The notes beneath the pieces were generated by a model. It was given only the letters and a program-made list of their open reading frames with translations. It did no database searches and was not told the origin of the DNA. DNA of 64,000 nucleotides from Tunturiibacter gelidiferens (lineage in GTDB: Bacteria; Acidobacteriota; Terriglobia; Terriglobales; Acidobacteriaceae): the NCBI RefSeq assembly GCF_014201335.1, contig NZ_JACHEB010000010.1, positions 124,001-188,000 on the forward strand. Reading direction: 5' to 3'. Shown here piece after piece: positions 1 to 9,311 of the stretch. Both the position numbers and the translations under genes were made by a program. Numbering within the stretch: position 1 is the stretch's first letter; each line of letters opens with the position of its first letter.

Positions 1-206
1 CCGACCCCGGCATCGAACGCAGTCTCGGCTGACCGTCCCTTCATGTAGAAAGCACCCAGAGCGCCAACACTGATCAGTACCAGATCCAAGGCGACGCCGT
101 TCGCCTCATCGAAGCTGGGCTCCTTGCGATCCCCAATAATCTTCAACGCCGTCACACACAAACCGAGAAGGATCGGGACGACGAAATTGTGAAAGAGTTC
201 CATCAT
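1..206 (-). CDS. Small membrane protein, 3' part beyond window edge
   Basis: The reverse strand is open from an ATG-ATG pair (206 or 203) to the edge of the window. The visible 68 residues begin MMELFHNFVVPILLGLC and contain two hydrophobic stretches (about residues 6-24 and 38-54) separated by a polar loop with DRKEPS. It looks like a small inner-membrane protein. A purine-rich TAGGATC lies upstream as a weak ribosome site. I do not recognise the family and the C-terminus is not visible. Confidence 0.45.
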   Translation of the reverse strand, partial: MMELFHNFVVPILLGLCVTALKIIGDRKEPSFDEANGVALDLVLISVGALGAFYMKGRSAETAFDAGV

Positions 207-315
207 GAGTCGTGATCCTACCAGTCTCTCTGCGGCTTGACTATCAGCGTTTCCCCGCACCGGCTAGAAGACTATCGATCGGGCAAGGCACTTATTCTTC
301 CAAGGCGCTCTAACA

Positions 316-459
316 CTACTTCAACCAATCAAGTTCCGGGTTATCGTGCAATTTTTCTTCTTCGGTGAGAGCAATCAATTCTTCAAAAACGATCAGATCC
401 AACCGCTACCATCTGGTGACGTCGTTCAATGTCTGAGCAATCTGGTGAATATGGCGCAT
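316..459 (-). pseudogene. Small ORF interrupted by an in-frame amber stop
   Basis: An ATG with a good upstream TAGGAG opens MRHIHQIAQTLNDVTRW, then meets TAG, and the same frame continues for 29 further residues (RLDLIVFEELIALTEEEK...) to a second TAG. The continuation is acidic and helix-like. The pattern suggests a 47-residue protein that acquired a nonsense codon; chance remains possible at this length. Confidence 0.3.
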
Positions 460-569
460 AGTCTCCTACACAGCTTTGCAACAACTTCGGGTACGACGAA
501 GTCGGGACACTGATGAGAGTTCCACATCATGGCGCGTGGAGAACCATGCATCGGGGAATAACAGGGATT

Positions 570-728
570 TTAGTGAATGAAGGTCCTCGTCGCTGATCGA
601 GCATGGAACGAGATCAGGAGTTCCGCCGCCTCACTTGTCTTGCAATCAAGCCCGGTCTTATAGGAGAGATAAAGCAACAGGCTTGACGTGAGCGCGCCGA
701 CGCGCAGGATATCTGTCGTTATCAGCAT
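570..728 (-). CDS. Hypothetical 52-residue hydrophobic ORF
   Basis: A short reverse-strand ORF starting MLITTDILRVGALTSSLLL with one hydrophobic stretch in the first half and a polar C-terminus. No homologue is recognised and the ribosome site is weak. The rest of 206-926 holds nothing else that I can support. Confidence 0.2.
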   Translation of the reverse strand: MLITTDILRVGALTSSLLLYLSYKTGLDCKTSEAAELLISFHARSATRTFIH

Positions 729-926
729 TCTCGCCGATCCGCATAGTTACGAGATCGATCGCTGAGATGATCGGTATGTTCATGTATGAAGTTCTCCTGT
801 AGACACGACCAGTCGGAAGGAAACGCAATTCTGGCTCATCCTGATCAGCTCTGTTTCAACACAGACGGAGGCCACAAAGGTCGCAGCTGACAATGGTTAT
901 CGACTGTTCCGTGGAATCGACATGGG

Positions 927-1646
927 TTGGCCCCGCTTCGGCTCAACAACAGCTCCATGCGACGTCTTTATTTCGTGCCGTTGCCGGCCACTGGCTACTC
1001 TATTGAGCACGCTGGGGTAGCTCGCGAATTGCCTGAAAGCAAGTTACCAGGTCCGGGAGCGAAAACGATCGCTATTCGAACTCTTTACGAATTACATCGG
1101 GCACTCGATCGAACCTATCGCCTGATCGTTAGTCTGCCGACCGTTCCACTTGTTGCGTTTGAGCACGGAACCGCCGATCTTCCGCGAACGACCGAGGCCG
1201 AGCGGCTAGTCGTGATGCGAGTGGGACAGGAGATATTTCGCAAGGCACTCATGGACTACTGGAGTGGGACTTGTCCGTTAACTGGCATAACAGATCCAGC
1301 ACTGCTGCGCGCATCGCATATTGTGCCATGGGCAGAATGCGAAACGGATTCGCTACGACTCGACGTCTATAACGGCTATCTATTGTCGTCACTATGGGAC
1401 GCTGCTTTTGACGCAGGCTTGATCACGTTTAGCGGTGAAGGAAAACCCATTGCCGCGCCTGCCTTGGGTGCGAGCGCATTTCGCGCTCTCCGCCTCGACG
1501 AGTCTCCGGTGGTAAAGGGAATAACGAATGTTCACGAACTAATGCTCCTACGGCATAACACGCTGCCGACTAAGAACTGCCAATTCGCTTGTGACGCTTG
1601 GGAAAGGCTGCTCCATCTCAATCCAGTGACGATATTCCACGTATAG
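927..1646 (+). CDS. HNH endonuclease (HNH_2-like), ends altered
   Basis: The centre carries a recognisable HNH_2-type nuclease core: a CPLTG element near residue 114, ASHIVPW near 128, then D-x-x-R-L-D-x-Y-N-G and a DAAFD-x-G-L-I element. Such domains accompany restriction and mobile-element genes. The frame has a stop at 888-890, so only weak starts are available (TTG 927; first ATG 957), and no clear ribosome site is seen: the N-terminus may be lost. The last ~33 codons (after about 1548) read antisense through the DUF262 remnant and so are not native sequence. The protein is therefore likely trimmed at one or both ends, though the nuclease core is complete. Confidence 0.55.
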   Translation: MAPLRLNNSSMRRLYFVPLPATGYSIEHAGVARELPESKLPGPGAKTIAIRTLYELHRALDRTYRLIVSLPTVPLVAFEHGTADLPRTTEAERLVVMRVGQEIFRKALMDYWSGTCPLTGITDPALLRASHIVPWAECETDSLRLDVYNGYLLSSLWDAAFDAGLITFSGEGKPIAAPALGASAFRALRLDESPVVKGITNVHELMLLRHNTLPTKNCQFACDAWERLLHLNPVTIFHV

Positions 1647-2719
1647 ATGCTTAAGTGGAATGTCGCGCCCCTGGCGACTAGCGAGGAAGTGCTGCATGAA
1701 CAGATCGCTTCTGGGACGAACGAGACGCCCTTGTTTACCTCCTCGCGCCAAAACTCTTCATCAAACCCTGACCAAAATTTCTGGTACACGCCTCGACATC
1801 GACGCCCTTTTCACGGCCTGCACGGAAAAACACGTTATTACGGAGCAGATCGGCGGGCAGGAGTGGTTCGCCACGGGCATTGAGGGTTTCGAAAATCACC
1901 TAAGGATCATCGTCCTTTTGGAGGTCTATAACTACGATCATTAGGCCATTCTTCAGGGTCTGAAAGCACTCACCAACGCGCGTTGGGAGAGGATGTTCGC
2001 TCGCTACTGGAACGTCGCCCTCTTCACCGAGGAAGAATACACGTATGCGATCGATGAAGTAGAGGTAAGCGGCCACCATGCGAGGTCGGGGATCATAGTT
2101 GCGTGTATATGGTTTCTTGGTGAGCGGATGCCGCTTAATTACTTCCTCTCTGGAGCCCGAAAGCAACACATCAGAGAACTGTACTCGGTCGAGCTGGGTC
2201 AGCCACACCTTGAACTGATCCACCTTCGGATCAGACATCATTCCTGTGTTGAAGAGAAACTTGTCACATTCGCCCGCGATCGCATCACAAGCTTGCCCCT
2301 TGCAGAAATCCCGGTAAGCCGCCAAGAAGATTTGAAGGGTCGTTAGCCATTGCTGGCCATCTGACCTGCCTGATTACCACATGCCCTGTTGGTGTCTGCT
2401 TCTGATCCAACACCATCGCACCTAGAAAGTTGTTTGATGCTTCTCTGCGCCCCTCAAGGGCCTCAGTAAATTTACGCTCGATGTCTTCCCAGAGCGGCAA
2501 CCATTGCTGCTCTTCGCTCCAGACGTACTGTCGCTGGAAAAGAGGGACTTCAAGACGCTGCTTTGCAGTGAAAATGTCGAGCAGGGAGGACTTATGGACG
2601 TCCATTAGTTCCTTTGACCCATTGAGGGCGAGATTTGAGCCTCTGTCGTGTAATTCAATTATGCCGGTTGGCGCCCAATCTGAGGGAATCAGTGAGTTGC
2701 GAGGTCCCTGGTTAGACAT
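1548..2719 (-). pseudogene. GmrS-like DUF262 restriction protein, multiply frameshifted
   Basis: Three reverse frames carry consecutive pieces of one DUF262 (ParB-like) protein of the GmrSD type IV restriction family. Frame one (from 2719) has LEVPLFQRQYVW and FLGAMVLDQKQTPTGHVV. Near 2361 two bases are missing, and the next frame gives DGQQWLTTLQIFLAAYRDFC, the conserved DGQQR-L-T-T-L-Q motif with R changed to W. That frame meets TAG at 1900-1902 where QVIFETLNARGEP should continue. A further shift near 1790 leads into YQKFWSGFDEEFWREEV, then RPRSDLFMQHFLASRQGR and YVEYRHWIEMEQPFP. The match ends at about 1548, inside the HNH ORF on the other strand. The family is usually 550-700 residues; about 390 codons remain, so the C-terminal half is gone. 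Confidence 0.8.
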
Positions 2720-2939
2720 GTATCGATGAGGTATAGTCCAACCCCACGTCCCACGGCCCGGGGAAATGATGTCGTAGTAGAGTCACTTTCCGAGATAACG
2801 GACAGACAAGGACGAAGGTCAAAGAGTCTGTTCGGACATCTCGGCCCGCTCGAACGCGGTCCGATCGCTGTAGATCGAGAGATGTACTAGGCTGAGCCGG
2901 CATGCTCGGATCTAGAGCGGACGTATACGCCTTCGACTG

Positions 2940-3180
2940 ACCCCACCATTCGGAAGCGTCAGCGTTTCTGGCAATTTCCACTCACCATCCACCACGGCTA
3001 CATCACTCTCATCAAAACCTTGCTGGTTCGCATAGGGGGCGCGGACCCCGAGGCTGGCTGGCCTGCTTGAGGCGCAGCAGCAGGTACGAAAACCAAGCCG
3101 ACTATCTGGTTTTGTGCATTGACCGTCATCTTGAGATTGACCGCGGCACGCTCGAACTCGCAGGTGACTATCGCCACTCG
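2940..3180 (-). pseudogene. Fragment of DUF3887 / alpha-beta hydrolase gene
   Basis: Reverse-strand translation gives CEFERAAVNLKMTVNAQNQI followed by VGLVFVPAA, then after a frameshift near 3040 YANQQGFDESDVAVVDGEW and KLPETLTLPNG. This is the linker between a DUF3887 domain and an alpha/beta-hydrolase in a protein architecture common in soil bacteria. Neither the N-terminal DUF3887 start nor the hydrolase catalytic region is present. The upstream side joins directly onto the Tn3 transposase remnant. Confidence 0.6.
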
Positions 3181-3600
3181 CGAGTCAGGTGAAGCAGTTG
3201 ACGGTCTCGCTGTGATGCATCACAGCGAACAAACTCTAGATGCTGCCGGATACGTTCCAAATGTTCAAATCGAGTCTTTTCGTTTCGGGGGATAGCTCTC
3301 TAGTGAGAGGGGCAGTAGACCCAATAGAGACCCAATCATTCGACGACGGAGCTGGGAACGTCGCCTGTGTTGGGCAGGAAATAGCCTTGCCAACGAAGCG
3401 CTCAAAGTTGAACTACAACTCCTAACCTGTTGGTGGGACCGCGTCCCTGAGCGACCTGCTCAGGTCCGATTTTGTCAGGGTGAAGTACTTGCGGAGAGTA
3501 TCGTCGTCGATCTCATCGCGCATACGCTCTGGCTCTTCCAGCCGGTCACAGAGACCGGCATCTTCAACGGAGGTCGCTGCCGGATTCAAGGCTTTCCTCC
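3175..3600 (-). pseudogene. Tn3-family transposase N-terminal remnant (DUF4158)
   Basis: The reverse strand reads MRDEIDDDTLRKYFTLTKSD from 3523, then in a shifted frame GRGPTNRLGVVVQL-stop-ALRWQGYFLPNTGDVPSSVVE, then in another frame EKTRFEHLERIRQHLEFVRC followed by DASQRDRQLLHLT. This order (TLT-x-x-D-L, RGP-x-NRLG, QLC-x-LRW-x-GY, R-x-K-T-R-x-x-H-L) is the DUF4158 N-terminus of Tn3 transposases. At least two frameshifts and two stops make it inactive, and the catalytic DDE domain is absent. Confidence 0.65.
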
Positions 3601-3815
3601 GACCCTGGCGCGCAAATAGTTTTCTCCAAGCGCCCGAATGCTGGTTTCCGCGTCAATCTGGTCGTCGCGAGTTGCAGGTGTCCGAGGAACTTCTGGACTT
3701 GATCGATAGGCACTTCTCCGGAATCCAGTAGGATCGTCGCGATCGAATGACATGTACAGATAAAACGATAGAATGCTGGCGTGCCACGATCTCCGCAGCC
3801 ACGCCTGCACCAATT

Positions 3816-4676
3816 TCAGAACTTCAAATCGGGCAACCCTTTTACATTCTCCGCGTCGGTTGAGACGCTGATGTTGTGCCACGCCTTGGCGTCGGATGCC
3901 CGCTTTTCCTCGGCAAAGCGGGCATACTGAACGGCATCGCTGCCCAGTAAGAGGTGTGCAGGGAGCTGCTCCTTGTAGGCTAGTTGCAGAATGACCTGTG
4001 CGACCTTCGCTGGAGCGCTCATCTCATGCCCCCAGTGCGCCTGCAACATCTTGATAAACGTGCCTACAGAAGCCTCATAGTCGGGTAAAAGCTCTGGTGT
4101 GCCAGCGGTTGCCCGCTTCCCCCAGTTGGTCCGGATACCACCTGGCTCGACTGCGCACACTTGAACGCCGAAGGGGGCCAGCTCCGGTGCAAGTGATTCG
4201 GTGAAGCCACCTACAGCCCATTTTGCCGCGTGATAGGCTGCGTTTCCAGGAACCCCCAACCTGCCACCGACGGAAGAGATTTGAAGGATGCAACCGCTCT
4301 TCTGCTTCCGCATGACCGGGATCGCCGCTCGTGTCATATAGACGACGCCGAAGAAGTTCGTGGCGACCAAAGCGCGAAAGCTCTCTGAGCTTAGCTGTTC
4401 AAAAGGGGCAACATCTCCGTACCCCGCATTATTGACGACAACATCCAGCCGTCCGAAGACCTCAACAGCCTTTTCGACCGCGGCTTTTGCCGCCGCCTCA
4501 TCTGCCACATCGAGGGGCTCTATATGCACCTGCTCGCCATATCGCTCCACCAGATCGTTCAACCGGTGTGGATCGCGGGCCGTCGCCAGGATGCGATCAC
4601 CGGAAGCAAGAACTGCCTCCGCGATATCGCGACCCAAACCACTTGCGCTACCTGTTACCAACCATACTTTGGACAT
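3816..4676 (-). CDS. SDR-family oxidoreductase
   Basis: A 286-residue classical short-chain dehydrogenase. Visible are the cofactor motif TGSASGLG at residues 8-15, NNAG near 83, the catalytic serine in ISSVGG and the YHAAK active site near 150. The D-x-A-D-E after the fourth strand and the arginine in ATARDPHR suggest NADP(H). The chosen ATG is preceded by GGAGG at ideal spacing; a longer ORF to 4727 lacks this. It lies 77 bp downstream of, and in the same direction as, the TetR gene, which probably controls it. Substrate unknown. The catalytic core is intact. Confidence 0.85.
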   Translation of the reverse strand: MSKVWLVTGSASGLGRDIAEAVLASGDRILATARDPHRLNDLVERYGEQVHIEPLDVADEAAAKAAVEKAVEVFGRLDVVVNNAGYGDVAPFEQLSSESFRALVATNFFGVVYMTRAAIPVMRKQKSGCILQISSVGGRLGVPGNAAYHAAKWAVGGFTESLAPELAPFGVQVCAVEPGGIRTNWGKRATAGTPELLPDYEASVGTFIKMLQAHWGHEMSAPAKVAQVILQLAYKEQLPAHLLLGSDAVQYARFAEEKRASDAKAWHNISVSTDAENVKGLPDLKF

Positions 4677-4753
4677 CAAAACCTCCGTTCTGATGATTGG
4701 ATGCGGTATAGCGGAGTGACTACTCATTAATTTGGTGGAAATTTCATATCAGG

Positions 4754-5326
4754 CTATTTTTTGGCGGCCGCACTCCAAAAGGCCTCGAAACCTGCGCTTC
4801 GGTAGTGCTCCGCTTTGGCTGGGTTGGCCACCATAGACGCCATGGTCGTCTCAGCCATCGCGAGCAGGAGCTCTGACGCAAAGACTGAGGGCAGACCGCT
4901 TAATTTGCCCTGCGCGACAAACTGCTGCATTGCTTCGGTAGCGTCTTCGAAGCCCGCCTGCCCCTCCTGTCTGCTTTGGTCGGTGATGCGCTCAGAAACG
5001 GTGAGCTGCGTCATCGCCCTACGCTTCGCCGGCGACTCCATACCCCAGGTGACGTAGGCGTTCCAGATATGTTGGACTCGCTTCCGGAGTGAGCCGGTCA
5101 ATGGAAAGCCCGCGATCATTGCGCTTCGCATGTCTAGTTTAAGCTCGAGGTAGAGCTCGTTGAGCAGCTTGTCTTTGTCCGGGAAGTACCGGAACAGCGA
5201 TCCCTCCGCCACGGCCGCAGCCTTCGCGATGCTGGCAGTGGACGAGCCAATGCCATCTTTGGCAATCGTCTTGGTGGCTGCACGGAGGATGGCAGCACGC
5301 TTATCTCCGGTCTTCGGTCGCGGCAT
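4754..5326 (-). CDS. TetR/AcrR-family transcriptional regulator
   Basis: A 190-residue regulator starting MPRPKTGDKRAAILRAATK. The N-terminal TetR helix-turn-helix is clear (SSTASIAKAAAVAEGSLFRY followed by FPDKDKLL), with a typical variable helical ligand domain behind it. The preferred ATG is at 5326 with GGGG upstream; an in-frame ATG at 5362 adds 12 atypical residues. It precedes the SDR gene and likely represses itself and that gene. No operator was identified with confidence. Confidence 0.85.
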   Translation of the reverse strand: MPRPKTGDKRAAILRAATKTIAKDGIGSSTASIAKAAAVAEGSLFRYFPDKDKLLNELYLELKLDMRSAMIAGFPLTGSLRKRVQHIWNAYVTWGMESPAKRRAMTQLTVSERITDQSRQEGQAGFEDATEAMQQFVAQGKLSGLPSVFASELLLAMAETTMASMVANPAKAEHYRSAGFEAFWSAAAKK

Positions 5327-5649
5327 GGCTACCCCATAGTGTATGCAGTTCCTGGCAAGCATAGGAACGTGCTGGAGGTTGATCGGCTATCCGGCCTATC
5401 CGGGAAGAAGCAAGGCATCGATCCTGGTTTCCCAGTGCATCAGGTCAGATCAAAACCCTTAATGGAGGTTTTAGGTTGGATGTAGCTATTTCCCTGTTTA
5501 CCTACGACAGAAATACTTCAAAGCCGGCCTTTTCAAGGAGGTCCGCGGGGAGGGCGTGCGTGTTGCCCTGAACGCCGCTGCTGATCTGCGATGTTGGCCA
5601 CTGGGAAAATCTCCCTGGACTGGTCCCGGGATAGAGAGCGATGTAGCCG
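5327..5649. other. Intergenic region without supported genes
   Basis: Upstream of the TetR gene. It should hold the promoter of the TetR-SDR unit, but I see no convincing palindrome or promoter. The left end of the FG-GAP remnant may extend into it in a third frame. Confidence 0.3.
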
Positions 5650-6082
5650 TCATAATATGCGATCGCGTCGACGATGCCTTCGCCTTGGCGTCGGCAAAAT
5701 TAATGCTCTGGGGATAACAAGGGTCGAGATCGCTGCTACTGCGGGCTGGAAGGTGCCTTCTCCGTTGCCGTATGCGAGATAGACACTCGACTGCGAAACC
5801 CTCACTCCGAACGCCGTCGGCCTCTGGTAGGTACTGAACAGAACATCCAGATTGCCGTCCCCATCAACATCCTGAATCGAGAAACCCCCTGGTAATGTGT
5901 CGAAGCCCTCGGCGATCGCTCCGGAGGAAGGCGGTGCATTCGGCGCGGCGAGCGTTCCATCATTGTTGCCATGCATTACGGTTACGAAGTCCGTTTTCTA
6001 CGCCACCGTCTCCAGTCCCAGTAACGGTCGCGATCAATTGCTCTGAGCGGTCAACGGTATACGCGACAGGTACTGAAGCCAT
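5650..6082 (-). pseudogene. FG-GAP/VCBS repeat protein remnant
   Basis: After ATG 6082 (GGAG upstream) the frame reads MASVPVAYTVDRSEQLIATV and soon stops; a second frame carries DFVTVMHGNNDGTLAAP and then SIQDVDGDGNLDVLFSTYQ, the calcium-loop D-x-D-G-D-G-x-x-D-(V/I) of FG-GAP repeats, followed by VYLAYGNGEGTFQPAV, the next blade edge. These repeats form extracellular beta-propellers in large secreted acidobacterial proteins. Only about one and a half repeats survive, across a frameshift near 5990, so this is a fragment. Confidence 0.6.
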
Positions 6083-6239
6083 AGTCGCTGTCTCCTTTTG
6101 CCACCGACCAAAGACAACCCACCCAACAGCGCTTTATTTGCCATCAAGTGCGTCACCAACAAGCCGCCGCTCCGCCAGACTGCTGTCCATTTCAACCAAC
6201 AGGCTGTCCGTGAACGAACAGTCTCTTCGCCACAAGCCT

Positions 6240-8696
6240 CTAATCGTGCCGCAGCGCCGCCATCGGATTCAGCCTCATTGCCCGCACCGCCGGCAGCAAC
6301 CCCGCAGCCATTCCCGTCAGCAACAACGCCATGGCAGCACCTATCACCGTCACCGGATCAGCAAACGACGTAGCGAACAACATATGCGCCACCACCCGCG
6401 ACGCCGCAAGCGCGCACGGCAGTCCAACGCCAACACCGATCAGCGTAATCGCCACGCTCTCCCGCAGAATAAGTCGCAGAATGCCGCCGCGCTGCGAACC
6501 CATCGCCATCCGAACCCCAATCTCCCGTGTCCGCAGATTCACCGCATACGACATCAGTCCAAACAGTCCAAACCCCGCCACCACCAGCGCCACCGAGGCG
6601 AAGAACGTAGACAGCGTCGCGGTCATCTGCTCATACACTAGCGTGCGTTCGCTGCTTGCCTCCAGCGTTCTGCTGCTCGAAGAATACTCCTCCCCAAACG
6701 ACTGCAGCACCGCATCCACGTCTCGCGTTAACTCCGCACTGTCGCTCCCCCGAACCAGAAGCGTCGTCGCGTATCCGTTGCCCTGCGGTGTTGGAGCAAA
6801 GATCATCGGCGCATCCGCATCGCGCACATCGGCAATCCTCGCACTCTGTGACACACCGACGATTTCCAGATCTTGAAAATCAGGCTGCACCCCGAACCGA
6901 ATCCGCTTGCCGATCGCACTCTCCGATCGAAATAGCTGCTTAGCCAGAAGGCTGTCGACAATCACCACTCGCGGATGATGCGCATCGTCGGTCCACGCAA
7001 AGTCGCGCCCCGAGACAAAAGGAATCGCAAGTGTCCTGAAGAACCCAGGCGAGACCTCCACCAGTGTCGCCGCAGCTGCGTCCGCTGCATTCGTGCTCGT
7101 TGTAGGAGAGGCAGTCTCCTTCCACCCAGTATCTCCCGCCGGTATCGCCACGCTAGAAAACGCCGCCGACCGCACCCCCGCCATATTCCCCACCTCCTCC
7201 AGCACCTGTCTCCGATAGCTGATCGCATCCGTCGTATCGCCGACCCGCGGCACCGAAGCCAGCTCCACCTGCGTCACCCCAACCCGCGTAAACCCAGGAT
7301 CGAACGATCTCAACCCCTCCAGCGAACGCAGAAATAACCCGGCCATCTGCACAAGCACTAGCGAGATTGCAATCTGCGACACAATCAGCGCCTTCCCCAG
7401 AACTCCTGTCCCGCGCCCCAGCGTCCTCTGACCCTGTCGCATCGCCCTCGCAGGGTCCTGCCGCGAGAGCTGCAACGCCGGAATCAGTCCAATGATCAGC
7501 CCCGCAAGCAGAGCCACAACAACCGCAAAGCAGAGCACACGCCAGTCCGGCATCACGTTCAACAGCACCGGCACACTCTCATTGCGAGTCAACAGCACCA
7601 CCAGCAGTCGGCTGCCCAAAACCGAAAGCGCCAGCGCCAGGACTGCACCCACCCCGGAAAGAAACATCGTCTCCGCCACGAACTGGTGCACCGCCTGCCA
7701 CGAACTCGCACCCAGTGCCATCCGAGTGCTGATCTCATGTCTGCGATAGCTCGCGCGCGCCAGCGTCAGGCTCGCCAGGTTCACGCACACCACCAGCAGA
7801 ATCAGCGCAACAATGCCAAGCAAAAGATACAACGGCTTCCTCACCTTCGTGCGCAGATTGCTGTCCACTCCCCTCGTCGCCTGGTCCACCTCCAGCCCCA
7901 TCGCGAGAAACGACTGCCGCCTCTCCCCTTTGATATCCGCCGAAACCGTACTCTCCAGTAGATGCGGCCACAACGACTCTAGCTGAGACCGCGCACGCTC
8001 AACTGTCTCCCCGTCCTTCAGTCTCCCCGTCACGTTCAGCCACAGCAGAGTGCGGTTCCCGCCATCGAACTGTTGCGAAGTACCCGCCGGTGTCGTGATC
8101 CCAGGGGCCTCTTCTCCAATCCTCACCCCCGTAAACCATCTCCGCGTCACCCCGATGATCGTGAACAGCTTCCCTTCAACCCGAATAGTCCTGCCCACAA
8201 CCGCCGGATCGCCCGCGAACTGTTTCTTCCACATCTCGTAGCTGATCACCGCCACCTGGGACGCCTGGCTTCCTTGCACATCGCCTGGCCCGATCAGCCG
8301 CCCCAGCAGCGGCTGCGCCTCCAGCACCCCGTAGTAATCTCCCGCCACCGCACGCGCCGGGACGAGCGACATCTTTCCGTCGATCTCAATATTTCTCCTT
8401 CCCCCTCCGCTCCAGCCGCAGATGCCGGAGAAGACGCGCTGATCCCGCTCCAGCTCCGCATACATCGGGCCAGTGATCGGAACACGCGCATGGTTCCGGT
8501 AGATCCCATTCATCGCAACTAGCTGCTCCGGATGCGGAAGCGGTAACGCGCGCAGTACCAGCGCGTTTAGCAGCGAAAACACCGAAGTCGCCGCGCCGAT
8601 CCCCACCGCAAGGGAGATCACAAAGATCGAAGCAAATACAGGGCTTCGAACAAACGATCGCATGCCATACTGAAAACTCTGCCGCAAGGAACCCAT
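6240..8696 (-). CDS. MacB-type ABC permease (acidobacterial orphan permease, ADOP)
   Basis: An intact 818-residue permease. Layout: N-terminal TM helix (about 20-45, with the GIGAATSVFSLLNALVLRAL signature), a periplasmic MacB_PCD domain (about 60-260), three TM helices (290-430) with a FtsX core, a linker with GQRTLGRG, then a second half with TM helix, a second periplasmic domain and a terminal FtsX domain (LRTREIGVRMAMGSQRG near 735; last TM ends RLNPMAALRHD). The duplicated FtsX-MacB layout without a linked ATPase gene is the acidobacterial duplicated orphan permease type. The role is unknown; lipoprotein or small-molecule export by analogy with MacB is an inference. Its GC-rich codon use differs from the nearby debris. 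Confidence 0.85.
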   Translation of the reverse strand: MGSLRQSFQYGMRSFVRSPVFASIFVISLAVGIGAATSVFSLLNALVLRALPLPHPEQLVAMNGIYRNHARVPITGPMYAELERDQRVFSGICGWSGGGRRNIEIDGKMSLVPARAVAGDYYGVLEAQPLLGRLIGPGDVQGSQASQVAVISYEMWKKQFAGDPAVVGRTIRVEGKLFTIIGVTRRWFTGVRIGEEAPGITTPAGTSQQFDGGNRTLLWLNVTGRLKDGETVERARSQLESLWPHLLESTVSADIKGERRQSFLAMGLEVDQATRGVDSNLRTKVRKPLYLLLGIVALILLVVCVNLASLTLARASYRRHEISTRMALGASSWQAVHQFVAETMFLSGVGAVLALALSVLGSRLLVVLLTRNESVPVLLNVMPDWRVLCFAVVVALLAGLIIGLIPALQLSRQDPARAMRQGQRTLGRGTGVLGKALIVSQIAISLVLVQMAGLFLRSLEGLRSFDPGFTRVGVTQVELASVPRVGDTTDAISYRRQVLEEVGNMAGVRSAAFSSVAIPAGDTGWKETASPTTSTNAADAAAATLVEVSPGFFRTLAIPFVSGRDFAWTDDAHHPRVVIVDSLLAKQLFRSESAIGKRIRFGVQPDFQDLEIVGVSQSARIADVRDADAPMIFAPTPQGNGYATTLLVRGSDSAELTRDVDAVLQSFGEEYSSSSRTLEASSERTLVYEQMTATLSTFFASVALVVAGFGLFGLMSYAVNLRTREIGVRMAMGSQRGGILRLILRESVAITLIGVGVGLPCALAASRVVAHMLFATSFADPVTVIGAAMALLLTGMAAGLLPAVRAMRLNPMAALRHD

Positions 8697-8810
8697 TCAA
8701 ACCTCGGTCGCGATCTCTAGCAAAATTGTAACCTCGAATGCGGCTATCCATCCGATGCGCATCTGGCCGTCGCCAAAGTTTCAACCGGTCACTTCTCACA
8801 AGCCGACTTT

Positions 8811-9161
8811 CTATGAGAAGGGTGCCTTGGTAACGTAGATTTCGTTGTCGGTTTCGCTGTTTCTTTGGTTGTAGATTGATTGATTTGCACCATGTTGTTC
8901 TCCGACCAACTTTCTATTCGCACTATGGGTAAAGGGAACATCATCACCCCACCGAGGAAAGTTAACGAAGACGCGATTCGCTCGTGAAACCGTGACCCCA
9001 GTCGGCATGGGGCCGTTGAAGGTGGCGAATATCTCGAGACGGCCGATCGCTGTGTCGTGCGGAAGCGCTTGCGTCTGGGAGTGAGCCGCGATCGTAAAGG
9101 CGACAAACGGGAAACCAAGGGACAAAGTTAGCAGTGTTTTGTGGAGACGGGGACGGGCCAT
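8811..9161 (-). pseudogene. Truncated major royal jelly / yellow-family protein
   Basis: The first ~75 residues are a signal peptide (hydrophobic 10-27, cleavage around AHSQT) followed by GRLEIFATFNGPMPTGVTVS and RVFVNFPRWGDDVPFT, the N-terminal blade of secreted MRJP/yellow-like beta-propellers. After PFT the frame becomes unrelated low-quality sequence and stops, while the family is normally around 370-400 residues. The gene is therefore a 5' remnant, cut or frameshifted near 8935. Confidence 0.6.
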
Positions 9162-9311
9162 GTCGAGATTTGATGCGGAGAGTCAGTCAAAGGGGAGTCC
9201 GCTGCACCATTGAACTTGACCAGAGACGCATCCAACCAGAAAAGGTCAAGTCAGCGTGTTCACCTGGCTGTTCCTCGGAGGTACAAGGTCGTGGAGGAGA
9301 GCAAAACAAAT

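Noticed and set aside
3586..3882. Reverse ORF of 98 codons upstream of the SDR stop
   Set aside because: Basic, low-quality composition, overlaps both the SDR end and the Tn3 remnant in other frames.
5895..6641. Plus-strand ORF over the end of the permease
   Set aside because: Arg/His/Pro/Ser-rich antisense shadow of the permease gene.
9210..9311. Upstream extension of the UvrA paralogue
   Set aside because: No ribosome site or family similarity; GGAGGAG at 9292-9298 fits ATG 9312.
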